64,000 nucleotides of DNA from NCBI GenBank assembly GCA_032629725.1, contig JAFEVB010000012.1, positions 62,001-126,000 of the forward strand, in the 5' to 3' direction. Position numbers and translations under genes: made by a program. Origin of the DNA: Gremmenia infestans. Lineage: Eukaryota > Ascomycota > Leotiomycetes > Helotiales > Hamatocanthoscyphaceae. Within the stretch, counting starts at the first letter, position 1. Every line of letters begins with the position of its first letter. Positions 34,220-47,289 of this stretch are shown here, piece by piece. Under the pieces are notes generated by a model, which was given only the letters and a program-made list of their open reading frames with translations, was not told the DNA's origin and did not search any database.

Positions 34220-36660
34220 TCAACCTCGAATAGCTGTTGCTGTATGAGTGTCGCGAAACAGAAACCCATTATCAATGTTGTGGTACATTGAAGACGTACC
34301 CGTTACGAAGCCCGTCATCGGGGCTGGTGACGTAGACCGAGAAGCACGTACACTCGCTGTCTGGGTTCTTGGAGGTGAAGTTTTTTCCATCATCAAAGGC
34401 GAACTATCTGCAGTAGACTCGGCAGATCCAAGGACATAACCATCGTCATTGGCGCCGTCGTATTGGCCAGATCTTAAAGTCCCTTCCTTGAGCTGCGGGG
34501 AACTCTTGACAGACCCAAACTACATTTGAAATTAGCAAAAGTGCCCTAGGATCCCTTCCGATTGCCAATTTTGGTGGTACGTACGAAGCAGTATTTGTCT
34601 AGCAGCTCGTTGTAGGATTGAGAAGCAAGATGAGGTTTCTCGGTCCCAGCGGGCCGAGGAGAGTCCGTACCACTGGAAGAAGGCTGGTCAGATGCGATGG
34701 CCTTTTTCACAGGGGGTTTGGTAGAGGACTGCTCGCTAGACTGCTCGCTGGTCACGGAGGTGCGGGGTGAGATGGGATCTTCAGGACCAGTGGTGAATTT
34801 GACGGGTTGCTTCTTTGGGGCCGACTTCATGGTAATCCCACTTCGATCACCCAGTACGTTATTCGCTGCTGAGATAGCAGCCGACAACGAGGCACCAAAG
34901 TCGTAACGGTTCCCGAAAGCTTGCCCGTTAGGTTGAGGTGCGCGCCGAGTAAGATTATCTGATCCAAGACTGATGGAAGACTGCACACCCTTCAATCTCA
35001 ATGGAGTGCCAGTTTCTCCCATGAAGTCATGGACAGGTTGCGTGCGGTCGTCAAGCTTGTATTTGGAATCAAAGTGGCCATCGGCAAAGTCGTCAAAAGC
35101 GGCGTTCATTGACTTGGTTCTTGCTTGTGGCTTCTTATGGCTCCTTGGCAGGGAGTGAGCAGGTCTGGATCCAGCTCCTTGTGTGCCCTTCTTTCCATTC
35201 TGTAGCTTTGCCTTCTTCCTGAAGTCAACTTGGAAGTTGGTAGAATTGTTGTTGTCCCAGTATTCTTGACCGTTCACTGAGTACTTGACACAGAAGAACA
35301 TGGTCTTGGCCTCAAGATTAGCTTGGTCGGCAAGTTTGATGTTGAAGTTAAACCGGTCATATCCATCTGCGAACTTGGGTTGCCGGACATCACTGTTAAA
35401 CTCGGCGACAACTTCTGAAGTAGTCTTCCAGTAATCCAGCGTGAACCTAGCCACAACGTGCTTATTGAAGGCGAGATTGGCCACGGCAACACTTCCAATC
35501 AGTGTTTTATTGTCAGCTGACAGGAACACTCTCTCGACCCTAACGGGAAGTGATAGGCGTTGAGGGGTCTCGGGGGGAAAGTTGGAAACGACAATTTCCC
35601 ATTCGAATGGCGGGGGGTTTCCTGTTGTACCTTCTTCGCTAAAGGGGAACTCGGTGTCACTGTCGTACACTTCGACGGGCGACGATCCCGCGCTAACCGC
35701 TAACGGCCTATCCACCTGAAGGAAGTGTCGGACATGTTCGAGGTGCGAGTCGAAGTGGACCGCCTTGCCGAAGGTTGGGGTACCAGGCATACTGGAAGGC
35801 CGCCGTTTTGCAGATGAAGGTCGAAGAGCTGGTCTGACAAGTTCACCTGACTTCTTCCTGAGCATTGGCGGTTTCCGACGCGACCGATCTAGATCGTCTC
35901 CATCACTGATAGACTCTTCATCCGAACCGGTCAAGGGTGTTTCTGGGGCTTGACTAGGCTGCAAATCAATGAAGACAGCCGGGTCGGTGTGAGATCTATT
36001 ATGGGCGATCTTTCGTACTGTGTGGGTTAAAGCCTTTTCAATATGTGAAGTGGTTGGTCCGTCCTCGAGGTTAGTAGAAGGCACGATCAAAGTCAGGTGT
36101 TGATTGGCCCTGCTAATCTCTTCCGCTATCTGAGTGGGCGAGCCGTCACGATGTTGTTCGATGGTTCTGATAGCAGCCCGCAATTCCGCCTCATTAACTA
36201 ATTTCCGCCCACAATCCTTTGAGTCTTCATCGTCGCTTGAATTTAGGGTTGAGTCGGGTGGTGAGATGACGACACCAGTAGGTATTTGGGAGTCGTCTGT
36301 CACAGGTGGGGGTGATTGTCTAAGACTGGCAGACGCATTTAGACCAGTTTCGCCATCCTTCTCGTTGTCCGCAGATCCGGGTGGACTGGGCTCGATAGGA
36401 TTCGGGGCAAAGGCTGTAGTCTTGACAGAGGGGGTCCGTCGATGGCGAGTCAAGTATGATGTCGACCGCGGGAGGTCAGGTCTCGACGGCGGGGACAGTG
36501 AGTGATCGGAATGTGTATGGTGGGAATGCGAGTGGGAATGCGAATGGGAGTACTGGTGGGAGTGCTGGTGCCCCGGTTGGTTTGAGGAACGACGACTGAG
36601 ACTGGGCGAATGTGGGGTAGAGACAGCTGGAGATCGCTGGGAGGGAGGAGTGTAAGGCAT
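34220..36660 (-). CDS. CBM21 protein phosphatase 1 targeting subunit (Gac1-type)
   Basis: Two exons (36660-34585 and 34519-34220) with a 65-nt intron give 791 residues. The N-terminus is Ser/Pro/His-rich, with a run of His-Ser pairs at about 31-54. A PP1 docking motif of the RVxF type is visible as KAVHF at about 299-303. A CBM21 glycogen-binding domain spans about 371-481. It opens with LPVRVERVFLSADNKTLIGS and later has FTLDYW, DRFNFNI, FFCVKYSVNGQEYWDNN and NFQVDF. By homology to yeast Gac1 the protein brings type 1 phosphatase to glycogen and promotes glycogen synthase activity. The rest is low-complexity and probably disordered. The last exon is 100 codons including the stop, ending in ATAIRG. 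An alternative intron at GTACGT near 34297 is possible but unnecessary. About 11 kb without genes lies upstream. Confidence 0.88.
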
Positions 36661-37444
36661 CCGTACGACGGGAGCAGGATATCGAAATGCTTCGAAGTAT
36701 AGGAAGGAAGTGGTGGCAGTGGGAGAAGGGGGTAGATGTAGATGTAGGGTTTTGTTTTGTTCGACGTGGGAGGACTGTCGACGAGCTGTTTAGATACTGT
36801 TTTGCATTGAAGGGTGTGCGGCTCCAAGCAAGACTATGATGGGTGTACTATAAGTTGGGGAAGGACCGGTCAGTTTGGTTCCCCTGGATGCGCGCTTTTG
36901 GAGGTAATGGAATATAATAAATGACGAGGAAAGGTCAAGTCTAGGTCTGATAGGATCGAAATAATGACGAGTGCCACATGGAGTGGTTTACATTGTGGGG
37001 CGTGGGGTTATTCAGACTTACGAGAAGAGGATGATTCTTTGTTCCACTCGACTCGCTTTGAGGTGTGGCGGATGAAGAAAATCAAAGCACGGCGAGTTCC
37101 AGCAACGCGCAAAATCAAAATCCACTGCAGAGGCAGGAACGATTAACAGAATTAAATCTGGTAAGATATTATCGAAGGTCGGCAGGTCGGAGTGTTGCAA
37201 CGTTCAGCAAAGAAAGGTGCCAGGACAAAGTCAATTGGTGACTTATCTACCTGTTCCTACTTGTCTGAGGTTGGGGCAATTGGATGTCTCCGGAGACGTC
37301 GGTTGGTCGATGGTGTGAATGCGGCGATTCGATGACGTTTGCGTTGATTTCTCAAACCACCTCTTGAGTTTATGAGATTTGGATAGGATGCCCACAGAAA
37401 AGATAAAATATGTACTGTAGAGGCTGGCAATGGCCTAGAGGTGT

Positions 37445-37486
37445 GGAGGCGGAGGAGGAGAAGGAGGAGGAGGAGGAGGAGGAGAG
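37445..37486. repeat. GGA-rich trinucleotide microsatellite
   Basis: An imperfect GGA run. Read on the minus strand it gives a poly-leucine frame, which I take as an artefact of the repeat rather than a protein. Confidence 0.85.
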
Positions 37487-37669
37487 AATTGTGGTAGGGA
37501 GATATTGAGGAGGAGGACAAAGAAAGGCAGGCCAGTGGAGTAGCGCCGCCTAGATGCGCGGCATAGGCGAAGTAGTACGGGGGACTAGAGGTACTAGACT
37601 AGGTAGAGGGAAAAGAGCAAAAGCCGGCAGGGTTATTTGAACTTGACGGGGTCCAGGATAAGGAGAGAC

Positions 37670-37715
37670 GGGTAGGGTAGGGTAGAGTAGGGTAGGGTAG
37701 GGAAGAGTAGAGTAG
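37670..37715. repeat. GGGTA pentanucleotide microsatellite
   Basis: About nine GGGTA/GAGTA units in 46 bp. It looks telomere-like at first sight but the period is 5, not the 6 of TTAGGG. Confidence 0.88.
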
Positions 37716-38212
37716 CACAGAATAGGATTGTTGGACGGATGTTGGATGGATGTTGTTGGGTGTTAGGTTGGATGCTAAATTCTGGATGCTGGATGCTGGA
37801 TGGCTGAGAAGATGATGGATGGTGTTTTAGATGCTGGAATACTCGCAATAATTGAATAATTGGTGCTACTATACGAACTCTACTCTCCCACCAAAAAGGC
37901 ATTCAACTGAAGCAAAGTCAATCATTCGTCCAATCTATAACTTTAATCAATTCATTATTACAGTACTTCGTATTATCCCATCCTCATCCGCATCCGCAAA
38001 TTCAAAAGTGGCAGCATCATGAAACCACGCCAGATTCTCTCCAATCAATCCACTACCAAAATCTGGTGGGGCACGGGCGGGTCTAGGCTTGCAGCTGGTT
38101 GAATCCTCGGATGCGGCCATACATCAACCCTAGTCACCACACGGACGGTGGCCTAACCATTCTAGTCTAGTTTTATCTTTATCTATTGTTATCTGTTGAA
38201 TATTTTACCTTC

Positions 38213-38260
38213 GTACAGTACAGTACAGTACAGTACAGTACAGTACAGTACAGTACAGTA
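38213..38260. repeat. GTACA pentanucleotide array
   Basis: About 9.6 perfect units of GTACA. Because GTAC is palindromic, each unit is nearly self-complementary and the array could fold on itself. Related GTACG/GTACT units occur at 38440-38467 and 41317-41348. Confidence 0.95.
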
Positions 38261-38591
38261 CGGTATTACCCTCTCACCTGTGCGTATACTCGAGTAGTAA
38301 CCACCTCGTGCTTGCCCCACCCTTCCGTCATCCCTCCTTCCTATGATTAATTAATCGCTCTTTCTCCACCATTTATTTCTCCTGTATACTCTCCTCCTCT
38401 TCCCTTCTCCTCTCCTTTCCTCTCCTCCTCTCCACTCATGTACTGTACTTACGGTACGGTACGGTACAGCCTCCTCTCTACCGTCTAGCATGGCCCCTTG
38501 TTCATCATCAGTCTTGGCATCCTTGGCATCCTTGACATCCTTGGCATCCTGGGTTCCTCTGGCCGGCCATGACGGCCTGGCTGGAATAAAA

Positions 38592-38627
38592 CATGCCATG
38601 CCATGCAATGCAATGCAATGCTATGCC
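38592..38627. repeat. ATGCC/ATGCA pentanucleotide array
   Basis: Seven units of period 5, first ATGCC and then ATGCA. Confidence 0.88.
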
Positions 38628-41316
38628 GTATTGGGGGGGGTGAGAGCTTCTTTGTTTGGATTACTATCTTGCGCTACCAGCGAAAAAACTTGGTGTGGAA
38701 ATGGCATTGGCCTCTTGGAGATCCGAAATGACAGGGGTTAAACGCCCAGGATCAGCCACACTACCCACCCATGACACAAGGGGTTGCGCAAGACTTGAAC
38801 GGTTTAAATCAAGGATGCGATACCGCTATGGATGAGTCGGCATCGTGAATTTAAAATCCATCTGTCTCCTACCCTGCCCTGCCCTGCCCTGCTCTGCTCC
38901 TGTCAAGATGCACGGCGACGCGGCTACAGTACTGGTTGACAAAGACTCACTTCACCTATGCATGCATCCATCCGATTTCACACTTCTACCCCCTCCACTC
39001 AATTTCTATTGATATGAAAAGAGGCAAGTCGTCAAGCTAAACACACCCTTTCATCTATGTATCAAGTACGGCGTGTATACTTTTACTCGCACAACATATA
39101 CAGTACCAGTGTACTCAGCATATCATTATCTGTACCTCGTTCCTATCTGAGTATCAAGCTGTTCCTCATTTGGAAATATTCTCGATTCCAATACACTGTT
39201 GAGGCCGATCCTTTTCAGTTGAGCGTGGCGAAGATAAGACGACGGACGACCTGCCCTCGTATATCAGATCGCGAATGTTAATAATATCGCCTCTCTGAAC
39301 CTTCTCTTGGGCACCAAGTGAAGTGCCTACCATTCATTACTAAATTACAGTTCATAAGAATACCACATCATTGGGAGCTATGGTGCGACTCCTTATTACT
39401 TCTATCACCAAGCACCGCATCAAATGGATACAGCAAGGGTAAAAAGGAGCTGGAGCTCCTGTACTGTACACCTCCAGATCGAAAAACTGAAGCTATCCAA
39501 ACTCCCATCTCCTCCCATGGAGTTTCTGCTCCGGCATAAAGGGATCGTCAGGTAACCCACCTCGCGGCTTTGGTCGGTACCTTCGGGAAAGGAGATGCTA
39601 CCATCACACTTATGAGAAAACTTACGATTGGCTTACTCTGCGCAAATGAGGGGATTGTACGGTAGATAGATGAGGGGGGATCGACCTCGAAAAAAAGGTG
39701 GCATGTTATACACAAAACTAGTATGGTTGTAGGAAGGCGGCTGCAGGTGCGGTGCGGTGCCATGGCATGTCATGTCCCTCACGCTCACGTACACACACAT
39801 GTTTTACCTGACCGCCCTGCCCTCATACAAGCTACTGTATGCTTTCGAACAACTGGTACTAATAACGAGAGGCGCGCGGCACCACACGGCAAGTCTGTTT
39901 CCTATTATATTGTAAGATGCGATTACTGTAATCATGCATCGAGATATAGGGGTTCAGGCATTGATTGATTGATATTCCAGTTATATCTCTATGAAAAACG
40001 ATCGCCATTGATGGGAAATGATCTCAATATCACTATCTTTCCAGAATACGATAAAAGCCGCACAGCATTTCCAAATCCCCTTCTTTTTTCAATTTCCCAT
40101 GTCTCACCATCTCGCTCGCCTACAATCAAGTACACGCTTACCAAGGATCGTCGTCATAGGCACTATTCACACTGCGCACCGCGTGCCCCACCCCCACCTA
40201 TGCAGCCACCCCACTCTCCACTCTCCACTTCTCCAAAATCAAGATAGAAACCAGAAAGAAGATAAAACAGCATCGTAAAGTCACGCAGAAGTTTACTTTG
40301 CCATCCTACCCACCAATTTAACTAGATCGATCATGTACATATGTATCTCTTGATCCACTCCACTCCGCTCTCCACCGCGGAGTACCGTACCTACTCCACT
40401 CCACTATTGAAATGAAAGGAAGGCTAAGCCGCAAATCCCGCAATAATAATGACAGTCCGTACAGTACGGCGTACGAGGACAAAGTACAGTAATTTAAAAA
40501 AACCAAGGCACGGGGTTCTAACTACCTTCAGCCTCATTTATTGATTTTCATTAAGTAGTGAAAGAAAGCCACAATTACCTCATAGCATCTCGTACTTAGA
40601 TAATAATTTATCGGTTTCCTTCAAGTTAAAATTATTATAAAGCAAGCAAGCCTATCCTATCACCGGCATCGGAAAGATAAATTGCATCAACGATTTTTCG
40701 ATCTCGATGCACGCATGCACGCACGCTTATTCAGCCTCTCTTGAAGGCTGAGCAGATTTTCATTATTTTCATTTCTTGTGCATATGTATGTATATGGAAG
40801 ATAAGGTACCTACTGTAGGTACCTAGGTATGCGAAATAAATATAAAAAAATACTTATCCATTACCTTCCATCCTAATCCTAATTAACACAGTACAATCTG
40901 CATCCCCTCCAAACAAAGTCCCATATGTGATCTCCATCCATATCCAAACGGCAATCAATCAATCCTTCAAAGTTCAAACAAGGCGGTGAAGGTGAACCAA
41001 CCAACGAACAAGGACCCATAAACGAACGAACCGCTCGCTCGCGCTCCCTTGCACTTACAGTAGCTTACTTCGTAAACTACTGTAATCTCCTCTGCTCCTA
41101 CCAGCCCGCAATCCGTGCACAAACTAGTATATATAAATAAAATATACCATACCTTACTTATGCGGACATACATCCGGATCCGGTTTGTGAGTGTACGAAG
41201 GGAGTGGCACACCACAAACAAAACTCCTACAGTCCAGTACAGTACTCCCTAAATGCGTAAATATCTACGCGAGGTTTCAAGTCTCTGAATCTGATTCGTC
41301 GAGAATATCCGAGATA

Positions 41317-41348
41317 CGGTACCGTACCGTACCGTACCGTACCGTACC
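41317..41348. repeat. CGTAC pentanucleotide array
   Basis: Six units of period 5 with the same GTAC core as the array at 38213-38260. It reads GGTACC at both ends, so the whole tract is close to an inverted repeat. Confidence 0.92.
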
Positions 41349-41404
41349 AGCCACTGCCAGTAATCAGTAATCAGTAATCATGTTTTGCGCGATATGTTTC
41401 GTTG

Positions 41405-41446
41405 GAATGAATGATAAATAAATGAATGATAAATAAATGAATGATA
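41405..41446. repeat. 16-bp AT-rich tandem repeat
   Basis: About 2.6 copies of a 16-bp unit built from GAATGATAAATAAAT. It is followed at once by a GCTGT period-5 tract at 41456-41487. Confidence 0.85.
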
Positions 41447-42720
41447 TAAGAACAGGGCTGTGCTGTGCCATGCTGTGCTGTGCTGTTTTGGAAAGGATTC
41501 GAGGACGGAGTAAATTCTTAGACGGGTACTATCACGCAACGAACGCGAAAGAAAGAAGGTGAGTTTAGCTATGCTGTAGCTACCTATGGATGGATGGCGC
41601 GCGCGTATTTCAATGTCGGTACAGTAGCTCAGTAGGTAGATAGGAAAAATTTTTCTCGTACTACGGCAGCTACCTACAGTAGCTACAGTAGCAAGGCGGA
41701 GGTAGAGAGAGACGGGGTGGAGATGTGGAGTCCGCCCGCTGCGAGGAGAAGTTTTCGTCTCCACGAACGAACTGAACTGGAGAAAACTGGAGAAAGCTCT
41801 GATGGATAACTCTCGCGATAATAAATATCATTGGTTGATATCAACTCCAGCGAGGTAGACGGCATCCATTAAGGTTCCCATTCATACATATATTCATCCC
41901 GCACAGCATCAGGGATCTGATCTCTTTCTTTATTCACACCACACCTAGAGCACAGCGAGATCGACCGACCGCTTAATTGACTAATTATTAGTACGACGCG
42001 AACGCGCCGGCGGCTTGAAGAGTTGGTTGCTATAGTAAGCACTACTAACTCTACTGTAAAGCTTATTTACTTCATCTCTAACATTTTGAGTTTCAGAGTG
42101 TCCGTATAGTCTGGAGTCTAGAGAAGGCATTAATACTTTTATCCGTTTTTGCTTGCTTGCCTATGATAGTATAGTGCTTTGTATTGTGTTATATCCCTTG
42201 GAGTTCTCTAAAAGGTGTCGTTATAGTTTATAAGAGGCCTAGAAGTTATATTCGGTATTTAAAGTCATCATACATACCTTACTATAGCCAAAGATGGGCA
42301 TTTCTGTTTCCACACAGTTTTGTATTTTTCATTGATAGGTTATGTACCGTTGGTATCCAGCCGGGTTTAGATAATATGACTGCTCATTTCTGTTGATGTC
42401 TATATTTCTAGACGCCGGATTAAGATTCAGTCCGCTGCGTTCAAGTTCTCCTAGGATCCCGCTATACTTTCTCCAGGGCGAAATAAACCCCAGGGGGAGC
42501 CGTCACAGGAAACCACCCCTGGCATTGACACCCTTGCCTGGGACGAAGTACACTTGTCAAGCCACAGTCTCGCGCAATCTTTCCTTGTTGAATTCAATCG
42601 TGGGCCCCTGACCTTTGTAGAAACGCCACCTCTACATTTTCAATCAGACCACGACTCCTTCGGCCAACCTACCTTCTCTCCAATTTCCGATGTACAGTAG
42701 CAATGGAGAAGATAACAAAG

Positions 42721-42746
42721 GGAAAGGAAGGGAAGGGAAGGGAAGG
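42721..42746. repeat. GGGAA pentanucleotide microsatellite
   Basis: Five units of period 5, purine-only on the plus strand. A CATCC period-5 tract follows at 43166-43190. Confidence 0.85.
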
Positions 42747-43905
42747 ATCGGGAATAAAAGCATATCTATCTACCTATCTATCCGTTTCTTTCCACTCAGT
42801 GACTCAGCGTATGAAGCCAAGCAAGTGTGGCGGTGATGGTGGGGGGTTCGAACGAACATCCCATCAGACCACCACGAAAACAAAGTCCTGTAACTCGGGT
42901 TCGGGGTCCTCCAAGACCCGTTGTACTGTACTGTACATTCTCCGATCGTCAATTCAAAGGACCCGATGTCCCGGGACCACACGTACTCTCCTCCCGGCCC
43001 ACCCCGTAATCTTTATCTTCCATGATTACCGGAACCGGGAACGCAAGCAAACGGAATATTCGGCAAGGCATAGGCAGATATGTCACTCGAGGCAAAGCCA
43101 TATCAATATCATATCATATCATCATACTCATACGACATCGCCACTCCCCTCATAAGACTACAGTGTCATCCCATCCCATCCCATCCCATCTCACGCAATA
43201 TCCGCGCCGTGGTATAGTAAGTACAAAGAACCTCACGAAATCGACATGAATATTGACATCGCACATCAAGGTACGCGAAGTCGCGATACCTACCCTCCCA
43301 CCCCTTTATCCCTTTATCATCCCGCTTTCCAAACACAATATAGACTTCACGCTTACCCCAAACCCCCTACCCCCGCGCATAATAAGGTTTCCCCGCACTC
43401 ATGAGACACTCACTCACTGGCACGCAAGCAATCTCCATCAATCGCACAGCTACTGTACAGTATCGTACTCCATCGGCCGGCTGAATCTTCTACGAACCTA
43501 GTAATGCGGGGGTGGAACTGGTCGTTTCATTAAAACCACAAACTACTGCTGATTATTGTGGAGGTAAAGGTTTTGTTTGGTCCTGTAGTGTAGGGCTAGG
43601 AGGGAGATCCTACGCGGGGGTTTGGGGAAGGCAATATTGGAGTACTTGATAGGATGGAGGTCCCAGCAAGCAAACGCTATATTGCATTAATCTAGTGAGA
43701 GGCGCGGCAAAATAAGGTAAGGCTTCTATTTCAAGGGAAATAAACTTTGGTATACATGCAGTTGGGATTTGTGCCACGGGCACGGTGCATGGTTATTCAA
43801 CGAATTAAACGCTGGCTATCGTCTAGTACATGAGGGGACTAGAATTGCCTAATCCATAAAGCTCTATTGAAATGCAGTGCAGCTGTGCAACGAATGCTTC
43901 GTCTA

Positions 43906-43995
43906 TTAATCGTGCCCCCCTGTCCTACGGGAGTGGTTGTCCAAGTGTGGGGAAATGCTTAGACAACCATACTGAAGGTCAGGGGACACGATTAA
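43906..43995. other. Strong 90-nt two-tier hairpin
   Basis: The outer arms pair TTAATCGTG (43906-43914) with CACGATTAA (43987-43995), nine perfect base pairs. After a small internal loop CCCCTG (43917-43922) pairs with CAGGGG (43980-43985). An inner stem pairs TGGTTGTC (43934-43941) with GACAACCA (43962-43969), eight perfect pairs. The arrangement could be a structured RNA or a very short inverted-repeat element. No target-site duplication is clear. Confidence 0.6.
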
Positions 43996-46900
43996 ATTAT
44001 ACCCAAACCTTATATCTCATCTGCATAGATCTAATAATACGAATTCTATTACTGTATAACCTTGTTCTACTAACGACATGACCGTGACATGCCTTAATTC
44101 CTTATCTAAACTTATCCCCCCTCGCGAGGAAAACAGAGCAGCGGTGAAGCAAGCCCTCCCCGACATCGCAACCCCACTTCTACCGTATTGAGTTTGCCCC
44201 TATCTATAGTATTAATCAGCTTAAGGACCCCAGAGCATTTGATTTCTCAACTCTACACCTTACTTAATAATGTTGTTGTCTCCTAAACTACTCCCGAGTA
44301 TACATAGTACTGTAACAAACTAGTTTATCTACTGTATGCAATGCGGCGCACCCAATCTAGCTAGGTATAGTAACTAACCCCATCCGTGCAACTGGCCCCT
44401 CCACCTCGTATGGGGAACCTCCCGCCTCAGCCCCACCATGTAATTTTTTTCTTGTTGAGATGCGCCATCAACGGCGATACCACCACTACATCTCAAAACT
44501 TTGCGTTGGATATTATGCTTCGGCTGTATTGGAGTATAGAGTTTGCAGATTGGAGAGATTGGAAGTTGGAAATTGCTGCTGATTAATATATGTATGCTTG
44601 TAGGTATGTATGTATGTATGTATGTATGTATACAGCAGGGAATTAAACACGCATGTACTTATTCAGCGGTTGCTTATATAAGCACACCCCTGACGCCTTT
44701 TACTGTCCGTTATCTCTTCAGCGCGTGCGTGCGAGAGACGAGGCCGATTCAAAGCCGTGTGATGCGGTTTGCTTCGGATGGAGGATTGCTTCGCCGTGGG
44801 TGAGCAGGGAGGGGGTAGAGCTTTCGAGGTTGTATTGCGTTGATGGGTGGGAAATAGAATGATTGTGTGTATGAAGTAATATATTCTTATGATTACGGAG
44901 AAAAGATGGTTGATGGATATATGTATTGACGGCTAGATGCATCCGTTTTGAGCTTAAAGCATGTGAGGGGTTAAGTGAGTATTTGCATGTGAGAGAAAGA
45001 ATGCAGGTTTTAACAGGGGGTTCCGTGGTTTGATATATTAATTATATGCGCGTCAAGCTTTTCGAAAAGAAGAGAAAGGGAGATGGATGTACAGAGGTAC
45101 ATCTGAAACTGTGGGGAAACAGACGCTTCTGTATAATAAGTTCCAAACTAAACATCGTTCGAGAGTAGCTGGGGTTTGAATCAAAAAGCGGTTTGAGGGG
45201 CTGGCTTGCTGTAAGTAGCACAGCTTTCCCCGCAGTCTTAAGTGGAGAATTCGATGCATTGAGCATGATGCAGTCAAAATGCGAATGTTAACATCCTCTT
45301 CATAGCCAAGTCAAGACAAGCCAAGCCGATTCAAGCCAACATCCTAGCCAGGAGAAAGGGGAAATATGTATATGCATAAGCACAGTTACAAGGCAGAATG
45401 TGGAAATACAGTAGATGACGAGAAGAGCTATCATGTGGCTTACACGTGTAACCTTTCTCCTGCTGTGAAACACATTGCGGCATTCCATCGTGTGACGATG
45501 GGGTGTAACGGCTATCAAAGGAACAAGTCTGAAAAGATCCAACGCCGTGGCGAGGGTCAAAGGCGACGTTGTACTGATTGGGTGTACGCAGTGTAAGTTG
45601 TCCTACATGATGATAGATGGGAGATCGGCCCGTCCGCCGACAACACATCACATCACATCTCGAGGGACAAGAAGTCGGGAAATCCTTGACTCGATCGCCT
45701 TTTCTGAGCAAATTCAGAGGCCATGAGGCGAACGTTCATATGGGATAAGTAACTATACAAATACTTTCCCCGTTACGTGAATTCAAGGAAACTAAATCAG
45801 ATATCCTCAACCGGAGTCATCAATCAGGTATCGGGTCATCAACCTATAGGATATCGAGCGACTATTTTAGCACAATAATCTTTGAACGCCATAAGGGTAT
45901 AGTACCCATCGGACTTATTGTTTTGTTCTTGTATTTGACAATTTTCGGTGTGGGGATACGGGATGGAAAACGGGTCGACTTGGGATAGTCGGCTGGTCAT
46001 GGACTTAGTGACCCTGAAAAGGGGATTGAGATGTGTCATATATGAAATTGTGCAGACGGTTTGGGTGTGTGGTGCAGAGAGTTCTATGGGTTCATAAGAG
46101 GAAATACAACGTAGGATGAACATTCTAAAGGCCGAGTTGAGCCATGCTATGCCGAGTGGCACAGGGGGTAAGTGCTACCCAAGACTAGGAATAGCACGTT
46201 GCGGAAGGGGAGGAGAAGAGGGGATTTGTCTTTTATTTAGTGTAATACTATTAGTACTTTGCTTTCTGCGTTACTGTTTCAATAAGATACGCAGGTTTTA
46301 GTGCTAGTGTACTCCTTCGAGTTTCCCCCGTGTTCTTGAAATCCTCTCATCGAAGTCACGGCTTTCCAAAGCACGTGTGTGTTTCTTATGTACTCCTTGA
46401 TAGTGAAGCACAGCAAGATTCCCCCAGATGTTATAATACACTTCGCGCTCTGCCGACAAGAAGCTGCCCCCCCCCCACGTTCTCGAATTCACCAAGCTGC
46501 GGGACCAGGATAGAGGTGCTAATAAGGTAATCATAGAGGCTTCATTACACGTCGCTGAAAAGAAGAAAGAATAAGAGGGGGGAGAAAAGCAATTCCTATC
46601 TCACGTCTATTATAAGGTAGAGAGGTATATAAAATTGGATAAAAGCTTTTGTATTGCAAAATACATCACATATGTAACAGTGCACTAGTTTAGGGTTCTG
46701 CAAATATTAATCGTCGAACGTGTTTAAGGATCTCCTAGCCTAAGTTTTTTGAGGGCATTTCTATACACGTCTCTTATACTAGAGAGCTTAAGGTATATAT
46801 ATATTGATTCTGTCTTTAGAATATTAGTTGGGCGCAAAGCGGGCTGGTTCTCGGCGTCATATTTTCAAATATTAGACCTTTTACCATCTTCATTGATAGT

Positions 46901-47213
46901 GATCAAGGCAACGTTTAGTACTTGCAGCGCAATGTATTTGTTTTGAAAGTGAATAGAGGAGGTGAGGTTAAAACCTCGAGATCCGCACATCACTTAGCGA
47001 GAAGCTCCTTTTTACGCCTGAGGTAATGCTTCAGGGCCATTATTTCTTAGGGATCAGCCTGCAATTATGCATAGATCTTTAAAGTAAACGTTGAAAGATA
47101 CTATTGTCTGATGTTTATTATTAAAGAGTTCTCTTTGCATAACACACGGTCTTTTATGTGCGGTGTCGTTATTATAATCGGGCCATATCATCACCAGATC
47201 ACAGCCGAAGGTG

Positions 47214-47289
47214 CGCGGAGTGGCCGAGTTAATGTAAAAGGCCTTAGGTGTCAGTATCGTTTCACCCGGATCGAACCTTTGATGTGCTT
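47214..47289 (+). pseudogene. Possible decayed tRNA (Leu/Ser-like) or SINE head
   Basis: A perfect A-box-like TGGCCGAGTT at 47221 is followed 37 nt later by GGATCGAACC at 47268, one mismatch from a B box GGTTCGAACC. Acceptor and T stems pair only partly, so a working tRNA is unlikely. It may be a tRNA relic or a SINE promoter. The call rests on two short motifs only. Confidence 0.2.

Noticed and set aside
34220..34300. A second intron near the end of the PP1-targeting gene (GTACGT)
   Set aside because: Reading through keeps the frame and ends in a family-like ATAIRG tail, so an intron is not needed.
37257..37520. Leucine-rich small protein on the minus strand
   Set aside because: The leucine run is the translation of a GGA microsatellite.
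37670..37715. Interstitial telomere repeat
   Set aside because: The unit is GGGTA with period 5, not TTAGGG with period 6.
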